This document shows positions 58,643 to 64,000 of a DNA stretch of 64,000 nucleotides, piece by piece; the first letter of the stretch is position 1, and each line of letters begins with the position of its first letter. The position numbers and the translations under genes are program-made. Origin of the DNA: Mycobacterium vicinigordonae (lineage in GTDB: Bacteria; Actinomycetota; Actinomycetes; Mycobacteriales; Mycobacteriaceae); contig NZ_CP059165.1 of assembly GCF_013466425.1 (NCBI RefSeq), forward strand, positions 2,790,001 to 2,854,000, in the 5' to 3' direction. The notes beneath the pieces are model-generated. The model worked only from the letters and a program-made list of their open reading frames with translations, ran no database searches and was not told where the DNA came from.

Positions 58643-59439
58643 TGCTAAACGACGTCAATGACCTTGCGGTGCGGGTGATCCCGTGCCTGGACGTCGACGC
58701 GGGACGTGTAGTCAAGGGTGTCAACTTCGAAAATCTCAGGGATGCAGGTGATCCCGTCGAACTTGCTGCTGCCTACGACGCCGAGGGCGCCGACGAGCTC
58801 ACCTTCCTGGATGTCACCGCTTCCTCCTCTGGCCGCGACACCATGCTCGACGTGGTGCGCCGCACCGCCGAGCAGGTATTCATCCCGTTGACTGTGGGCG
58901 GCGGGGTACGCACCGTGGCCGACGTCGATGTCCTGCTGCGCGCGGGCGCCGACAAGGTCTCGGTGAACACCGCCGCGATCGCGCGCCCGGAGCTGCTGGC
59001 CGAGATGGCAAGAAAGTTCGGGTCGCAGTGCATTGTGCTGTCGGTCGACGCGCGCACGGTGCCAATCAGGCCCGGCGGGCCTAAGCCGACGCCGTCCGGC
59101 TGGGAGGTCACTACCCACGGCGGTCGGCGCGGAACCGGCATCGATGCGGTCCAGTGGGCGGCGCGCGGCGCCGAGCTGGGGGTGGGGGAGATCCTGCTCA
59201 ACTCGATGGACGCCGACGGCACCAAAGCCGGCTTCGACCTGCCGATGCTGCGGGCAGTGCGCGCAGCGGTGACGGTGCCGGTGATCGCCAGCGGCGGGGC
59301 GGGGGCCGTCGAGCACTTCGCGCCCGCCGTTGACTCGGGGGCCGATGCGGTGTTGGCAGCCAGCGTCTTTCACTTCCGTGAGCTGACCATCGGGCAGGTG
59401 AAGGCCGCCATGGCGGCCGAGGGGATCACGGTGCGATGA
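58642..59439 (+). CDS. hisF: Imidazole glycerol phosphate synthase cyclase subunit HisF
   Basis: A 265-residue TIM barrel that uses ammonia from HisH to turn PRFAR into imidazole glycerol phosphate and [38 protein letters not shown] contains the catalytic Asp and Lys; [30 protein letters not shown] and [15 protein letters not shown] (second Asp) follow. ATG 58642 shares its A with the impA stop. Stop overlaps hisI by 4 bp. Confidence 0.97.
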   Translation: MLNDVNDLAVRVIPCLDVDAGRVVKGVNFENLRDAGDPVELAAAYDAEGADELTFLDVTASSSGRDTMLDVVRRTAEQVFIPLTVGGGVRTVADVDVLLRAGADKVSVNTAAIARPELLAEMARKFGSQCIVLSVDARTVPIRPGGPKPTPSGWEVTTHGGRRGTGIDAVQWAARGAELGVGEILLNSMDADGTKAGFDLPMLRAVRAAVTVPVIASGGAGAVEHFAPAVDSGADAVLAASVFHFRELTIGQVKAAMAAEGITVR

Positions 59440-59792
59440 GACTGGACCCGCACATCGCTGCGCGGCTGAAGCGCAACGCTGACGGATTGATCGCCGCAGT
59501 GGTGCAGGAGCGCGGCACCGGCGACGTGCTGATGGTTGCCTGGATGGACGACGACGCGCTGGCGCGAACGCTGGAAACGCGTGAAGCTACCTATTTTTCG
59601 CGATCCCGCAGCGAGCAGTGGATCAAGGGCGCAACGTCGGGGCACACCCAGTACGTGCACTCGGTGCGTCTGGACTGCGACGGCGACACGGTGCTGTTGA
59701 CCGTCGACCAGGTGGGGGGAGCCTGCCACACCGGTGACCACAGCTGCTTTGATGGCGCGGTGCTGCTCGACGACCCGGGCGCGCCAGCCTGA
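59436..59792 (+). CDS. hisI: Phosphoribosyl-AMP cyclohydrolase HisI
   Basis: A 118-residue zinc/magnesium hydrolase opening the adenine ring of [78 protein letters not shown] includes the Asp cluster (DCDGD) for Mg and Cys residues for Zn. Single-domain form without HisE. Last gene of the operon, 6 bp from the convergent kinase stop. Confidence 0.97.
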   Translation: MRLDPHIAARLKRNADGLIAAVVQERGTGDVLMVAWMDDDALARTLETREATYFSRSRSEQWIKGATSGHTQYVHSVRLDCDGDTVLLTVDQVGGACHTGDHSCFDGAVLLDDPGAPA

Positions 59793-59798
59793 CTCTGG

Positions 59799-61301
59799 CT
59801 AATCGACGTCCAGGCCGTTCGTGGCGGCAAGCGCGGCCTTGACCCAATCGCGTTTGGCCACCGCGGGGGCTATGTGTTCGTGGCCGATCTCCTCGACATC
59901 GATGGGCCGACCCGTGGTGATCGCGGTAGCCACCTGGAAGATGAAGGTGCGGCTATCGGTGGCGATTCCGAGCAAGGCGTCGTTGTCGCTGAACTCGTTG
60001 TCGTGAATCTCGCGGTCGGCCCAGCGGGCCGGGTTCAGGCCGCCGAAGTTCTTGACGTACACCACCCATAATCGGATGCCGCGCCGCTGGCGGAGGTTGT
60101 CGACGGCCGCGTCGACCGCGTCACGCTCGGCGGGCTTGAGGACGTGCGCTTCGTCAGTCAAGTACGGGTTCAGCCGCAGCCCGGGTGGGGGCGAGGCCGA
60201 GGCGCTGCTGCCGGGTGGTTCGGCAGACCGCGAGGTGGTGCTGACTGGACTCGACGGCCCGGCCGCCCGGTCACTGGTGTTGGTGCTCATCGCCACCACC
60301 CCGAGAATCACCGCAACGCCCACCAGTGCGATGGCCGCCAGCGTCGCGATCAACGTCGCGTGACCGCCGCCGGACGCGGGCGGCGGCGGCACGGGAATGA
60401 CCCGGGTAGGGCCGGCTACCACCAGGGGCGGTCCTGGAACCAGACCGGGCGGCGCGGCCAGAGCCGCCGCGAACTCCGTGCACGACGCAAACCGCGCCGC
60501 CGGGTCTTTGGCGAGGGCACGGGCCATGACCGGGTCGAGGTGCGGCAGGTCGGGGCGGCGGCCGCTGAGCAACGGTGGTGGCGCCGATAGGTGCTGGGTG
60601 ACGATCGCCGCCGGGCTGGAGTGGTCGAATGGCGCCACGCCGGTGAGCAGCTGGTAGGTGGTACATGCCAGCGCGTACTGGTCGACCCGTCCGTCCAGGA
60701 CGGAGCCCAGCAACTGCTCGGGTGCGCAGTAGGCGGTGGTGCCCATCGTCATGTTCGTGGCGGTCAGGCCACTGGTCTGGTCTAGCTCGCGGGCGACGCC
60801 GAAATCGGCGAGCACTATGCGCCGTCGCGGCCCCGCCTCACCCAACAGGATGTTGGCTGGCTTGATATCGCGGTGCAGCAGGCCGCGGGAGTGCGCGTAG
60901 TCCAGTGCGTCAGCGACTGCGGCCACGATCTGCACCACGTCCGGCAGCGGCATTCCGGACGGGAAATGCTCCTGGACCAGTCGGGCGGCGTCGGTGCCCT
61001 CCACGTAGTCCATCGAAAGCCACAGCTGTCCGTGGTACTCGCCGCGGTCGTGAATGCCGACGATGTGCTCGTGGTACAGGGTGGCGGCCAGTTCGGCTTC
61101 GCGGTTGAAGCGCTGGCGGTACTCCTGATTCACCGTGAGTTCGGCCGGCAGGATCTTCAGAGCATCGCGCCGCGGCAGCCGTGGATGCTGGGCTAGGTAC
61201 ACCTCGCCCATGCCGCCGACACCCAATCGCCGGACGATGGTGTACCCGGCGAACAGCTCGCCCGCCCGCAAGCCGTCGTCCTGACTCTCGCTTGTCGGCA
61301 T
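59799..61301 (-). CDS. Receptor-like serine/threonine kinase with extracellular TPM domain
   Basis: 500 residues. Kinase domain 20-285: Gly-loop GVGGMGEV (27-34), Lys49, HRDIKPAN (143-150), DFG (166-168) and APEQ near 193, all canonical and therefore active. A Pro-rich juxtamembrane linker precedes one transmembrane helix (314-337) and a Ser/Pro-rich stalk. Outside the membrane, residues 379-495 ([63 protein letters not shown]) match the TPM (DUF477/YgcG) fold. M. tuberculosis has no kinase at this locus. Probably a cell-wall or stress sensor; the ligand is unknown. Confidence 0.9.
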   Translation of the reverse strand: MPTSESQDDGLRAGELFAGYTIVRRLGVGGMGEVYLAQHPRLPRRDALKILPAELTVNQEYRQRFNREAELAATLYHEHIVGIHDRGEYHGQLWLSMDYVEGTDAARLVQEHFPSGMPLPDVVQIVAAVADALDYAHSRGLLHRDIKPANILLGEAGPRRRIVLADFGVARELDQTSGLTATNMTMGTTAYCAPEQLLGSVLDGRVDQYALACTTYQLLTGVAPFDHSSPAAIVTQHLSAPPPLLSGRRPDLPHLDPVMARALAKDPAARFASCTEFAAALAAPPGLVPGPPLVVAGPTRVIPVPPPPASGGGHATLIATLAAIALVGVAVILGVVAMSTNTSDRAAGPSSPVSTTSRSAEPPGSSASASPPPGLRLNPYLTDEAHVLKPAERDAVDAAVDNLRQRRGIRLWVVYVKNFGGLNPARWADREIHDNEFSDNDALLGIATDSRTFIFQVATAITTGRPIDVEEIGHEHIAPAVAKRDWVKAALAATNGLDVD

Positions 61302-61605
61302 GTGAGCATGCTACTGGCGGTGGTCGTTGATCGGTGCACGAACGGGCCCAGCTAACCGCGCTGCTACACTTAGAAAACTGAAAGGTTCACCGACGGGAAC
61401 GACCTGGCCGGCTGCAATCCACCAATTTGAGTAGAGCCATCGAGCGAAACCTGTTCTGGCTAAATGTGATCGGGAGATATCGAATCGGTCCTCGTTGCGT
61501 CAACGCTGCGCCCCAAGGTGATTGCCAGGTAACCGACTGCGGCTGTAGCGCAATCACTATGTGTGGAAAGCGCTTTGGCGGCAGGGTCGAGGAAGGGAGC
61601 GGGTG
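61302..61605. other. Divergent leader region between kinase and chaA
   Basis: About 300 bp with no credible gene. TACACT at 61363-61368, within gctacacttagaaaac, is a possible -10 for chaA, which would leave an untranslated leader of about 230 bases before an ion transporter gene. I see no fold of a known riboswitch. GGAAGGGAG just before 61606 is the chaA ribosome binding site. Confidence 0.4.
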
Positions 61606-62694
61606 GTGCTAAAGCGCGTGTCCTGGAACCTGCTGGCCCCCGTCATCGCGGTCATCTCGCTCGCATTCACCTGGGGCGAGGACATCGGGCTGGTGGTCGG
61701 TGCGATCGAAGCGGTGCTGCTGGCCGGTGCCGTGCTGGCCGCGGTCCATCACGCCGAGGTGGTCGCGCACCGGGTCGGGGAGCCGTTGGGTTCCCTGGTG
61801 CTCGCCGTAGCGGTAACGGTCATCGAGGTTGCACTGATCGTCACGTTGATGACTTCCGGCGGCGAGAAGGCCGCCACGCTGGCCCGCGACACCGTCTTCT
61901 CCGCGGTGATGATCACCACCAACGGGATCGCCGGGTTGGCGCTGCTGGTTGGTTCCCGCCGTTACGGCGTCACGCACTTCAACGCGGAGGGCAGCGGGTC
62001 AGCGCTGGCCACCATCGCGACGTTGGCCACGTTGGGCCTGGTGTTGCCCGCGTTCACCACCAGCCACCCCGGCCCGCAATTCTCCCCGGGCCAGCTGGCG
62101 TTCGCCGCCGTCGCTTCCCTGGCGCTGTACTTGATGTTCGTCTTCACCCAGACCGTGCGGCACCGAAACTTCTTTCTGCCGGTCAAACAGCAGGGCGCCA
62201 AGGACCCCGATTCCGAGGACCACGCCGACCCGCCGGGCAACCGGGAGACGCTGCTCAGTCTCGGGTTGCTGCTGGTGGCCCTGGTGGCGGTGGTAGGCCT
62301 GGCGAAAGTGGAGTCCCCGATCATCGAGCGCGGGGTAGCCGCCGCTGGCTTCCCGCATGCATTCGTGGGCGTGGTGATCGCCACGCTGGTGCTGCTGCCG
62401 GAGACGGTTGCCGCGGTGCGCGCCGCGCACCGGGGCCGCATGCAGATCAGCCTGAACCTGGCCTACGGCTCGGCGATGGCCAGCATTGGGCTCACCATCC
62501 CCACCATCGCGCTGGCCTCGATCTGGATTCGCGGGCCACTGAGCCTGGGTTTGGGCCCCACTCAGCTGGTGTTGCTGGCGCTGACTGTCGTGGTAAGCAC
62601 GCTCACCGTCGTGCCCGGCCGGGCGACCCGGCTGCAGGGCGAGGTGCATCTGGTGCTGCTGGCCGCGTGCTTCTTCCTAGCGATGAGCCCCTAG
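61606..62694 (+). CDS. chaA: Cation/proton antiporter ChaA (CaCA family)
   Basis: 362 residues with about ten membrane segments. Two inverted repeats carry the family motifs with acidic membrane residues: [35 protein letters not shown] and [46 protein letters not shown]. ChaA exchanges Ca2+ (or Na+/K+) for protons across the plasma membrane. GTG 61606 is chosen for GGAAGGGAG six bases upstream and gives the length of Rv1607 (about 360). Convergent with bcpB; stops overlap by 4 bp. Confidence 0.95.
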   Translation: MLKRVSWNLLAPVIAVISLAFTWGEDIGLVVGAIEAVLLAGAVLAAVHHAEVVAHRVGEPLGSLVLAVAVTVIEVALIVTLMTSGGEKAATLARDTVFSAVMITTNGIAGLALLVGSRRYGVTHFNAEGSGSALATIATLATLGLVLPAFTTSHPGPQFSPGQLAFAAVASLALYLMFVFTQTVRHRNFFLPVKQQGAKDPDSEDHADPPGNRETLLSLGLLLVALVAVVGLAKVESPIIERGVAAAGFPHAFVGVVIATLVLLPETVAAVRAAHRGRMQISLNLAYGSAMASIGLTIPTIALASIWIRGPLSLGLGPTQLVLLALTVVVSTLTVVPGRATRLQGEVHLVLLAACFFLAMSP

Positions 62695-63146
62695 CGGTTG
62701 CGCAGTACTTGCAGCGCCTTGTCGGCATGGGTGTCCATGCTGAACTCGCTGGAGATCACATCGAGCACTCGGCGGTCTTGATCGATGACGAACGTGGTGC
62801 GCTTAACCGGCATCAGCTTGCCCAGCAGGCCGCGCTTGACGCCGAACTGGGTGGCCACCGTCCCCTCGGCGTCCGACAGCAGCGGATAGTCGAATTTCTG
62901 GGCATCGGCGAACTTGGCCTGCTTCTCTACGGCGTCGGTGCTGATACCGACCCGGTTCGCCCCCACGGCAGCGAATTCGGCGGCCAGGTCGCGGAAGTGG
63001 CAGGCCTCCTTGGTGCAGCCCGGGGTCATGGCCGCCGGGTAGAAGAACAGCACCACAGGCCCGTCAGCAAGCAGGTCGCTGAGTTTGCGTGGTGTACCCA
63101 TCTGGTCGGGAAGCTCGAAGTCGGCCACGGTGTCGCCAGTTTTCAT
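62691..63146 (-). CDS. bcpB: Thiol peroxidase (peroxiredoxin) BcpB
   Basis: A 151-residue AhpC/TSA-family peroxiredoxin of the Bcp/PrxQ type. The peroxidatic Cys44 is in [16 protein letters not shown], with a resolving Cys49 four residues later in the same helix, the PrxQ alpha2 pattern. [13 protein letters not shown] also holds the Thr. It reduces H2O2 and organic peroxides with thioredoxin. ATG 63146 gives [15 protein letters not shown]. Orthologue of Rv1608c. Divergent from trpE. Confidence 0.95.
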   Translation of the reverse strand: MKTGDTVADFELPDQMGTPRKLSDLLADGPVVLFFYPAAMTPGCTKEACHFRDLAAEFAAVGANRVGISTDAVEKQAKFADAQKFDYPLLSDAEGTVATQFGVKRGLLGKLMPVKRTTFVIDQDRRVLDVISSEFSMDTHADKALQVLRNR

Positions 63147-63275
63147 GGCGGCCACGCTACGCCAGTTCCGCCGAGCCGCCACGAGCGTGACCGTGCCGTG
63201 GAAAATCAGCGCCAACAACGCACCCTGGTTCTGCTCGCGAGCGCCCTCTGTCGGGCCGTCTGCGAGGATGTGTCG

Positions 63276-64000
63276 GTGCACGCCAACCTTGCAGCCACGA
63301 CCACCCGGGAGGATTTCCGGGCACTGGCGGCAGAGCACCGGGTGGTCCCGGTGACTCGCAAAGTCTTGGCCGACAGCGAAACTCCACTGTCGGCGTACCG
63401 CAAGCTCGCCGCCAATCGCCCCGGAACCTTCCTGCTCGAATCGGCCGAGAACGGCCGCTCGTGGTCACGCTGGTCCTTTATCGGCGCGGGAGCGCCGACG
63501 GCGCTGACAGTGCGCGGCGGCCACGCCGTGTGGCTCGGTGCCGCGCCCAAGGACGCACCCACCGGCGGCGACCCGTTGGACGCGCTGCGCGCCACTCTGG
63601 CGGTGCTCGCGACCGCCGCACCCCAGGAGTCCCGGCCCGGGCTGCCGCCGCTGTCCGGTGGCATGGTCGGCTTCTTCGCCTACGACATGGTGCGACGCCT
63701 TGAGCGCTTGCCGGAACTGGCCGTCGACGACCTGCAGCTACCGGACATGCTGTTGCTACTGGCCACCGACCTTGCGGCCGTCGACCATCACGAGGGCACC
63801 ATCACCCTGATCGCCAACGCGGTGAACTGGAACGGCACCGACGATCGGGTCGACTGGGCCTACGACGACGCGGTCGCGAGGCTCGACGTGATGACTGCGG
63901 CGCTCGGACAGCCGCTGCCGTCAACGGTGTCGACGTTCAGCAAACCCCAGCCGCGCTATCGCTCGCAGCGCACCGTGGACGAATACAGCAAGATCGTCGA
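63276..64000 (+). CDS. trpE: Anthranilate synthase component I TrpE (cut by window end)
   Basis: The first 241 residues of the chorismate-using subunit of anthranilate synthase, the first step to tryptophan. [44 protein letters not shown] contains the LLES tryptophan-feedback site; the catalytic half lies outside. GTG 63276 gives [22 protein letters not shown], matching the Rv1609 start, with GAGGA at good spacing. The last visible residues are DEYSKIVE. Confidence 0.97.
   Translation, partial: MHANLAATTTREDFRALAAEHRVVPVTRKVLADSETPLSAYRKLAANRPGTFLLESAENGRSWSRWSFIGAGAPTALTVRGGHAVWLGAAPKDAPTGGDPLDALRATLAVLATAAPQESRPGLPPLSGGMVGFFAYDMVRRLERLPELAVDDLQLPDMLLLLATDLAAVDHHEGTITLIANAVNWNGTDDRVDWAYDDAVARLDVMTAALGQPLPSTVSTFSKPQPRYRSQRTVDEYSKIV

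Overview
The window is high-GC actinobacterial DNA from a slow-growing Mycobacterium. The evidence is two PPE genes, mycobacterial tandem repeats, a treX-treY-treZ operon, bioB followed by its auxiliary gene bsaP, an nrtR-nadABC locus, a full his operon, and a gene order that follows M. tuberculosis Rv1546 to Rv1609. It is not M. tuberculosis itself. The frdABCD/mmpL6 block and the phiRv1 prophage of H37Rv are absent, fadD11 is one intact gene, and several accessory genes are inserted. Species assignment beyond a non-tuberculosis Mycobacterium is inference.

Layout. 1-13 kb: a cut-off PknE-like kinase, an SRPBCC protein, dnaE1 with a DNA-damage type promoter, a flavin-type oxidoreductase divergent from a MerR regulator across a palindromic operator, fadD11-plsB1 (acyl activation and glycerolipid acylation), a Ddn-like protein, ilvA, and a PNPOx-like gene divergent from a MocR regulator. 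13-18.5 kb is an accessory island: an F420-type oxidoreductase, a truncated SDR remnant, a protein with three Cys/His repeats, a gene-poor AT-rich stretch with a strong palindrome, an intact SDR and a LipN-like esterase. 18.6-28.9 kb: treX-treY-treZ (trehalose from glycogen), a membrane acyltransferase, the RipD pseudo-hydrolase and a membrane protein. 29-32.7 kb: bioA-bioF-bioD and a 2H phosphoesterase.

32.7-39.8 kb is a compact minus-strand five-gene operon: a polytopic membrane protein broken by an exact 22-bp tandem duplication, a His-rich cupredoxin-like lipoprotein, a second polytopic protein, a HAMP-linked class III cyclase with altered active-site residues, and an MscS-type channel with a cyclic-nucleotide-type domain. 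It lies between bioD and bioB, near where phiRv1 and REP sequences sit in H37Rv. Two PPE genes and a 78-bp tandem repeat follow.

43-64 kb: bioB-bsaP, a DUF2567 membrane protein, a secretory-lipase family gene, nrtR divergent from nadA-nadB-nadC across a palindromic operator, a TetR/alcohol-dehydrogenase pair, a Ddn-like protein, and hisD-hisC-hisB-hisH-hisA-impA-hisF-hisI. hisC carries an in-frame 54-bp tandem repeat at its 3' end. Then come a kinase fused to an extracellular TPM domain, chaA, bcpB and the start of trpE. Most of the window is biosynthetic housekeeping (biotin, NAD, histidine, tryptophan, isoleucine, trehalose). The novelty lies in the 13-18 kb island, the 32.7-39.8 kb operon and the kinase-TPM fusion.
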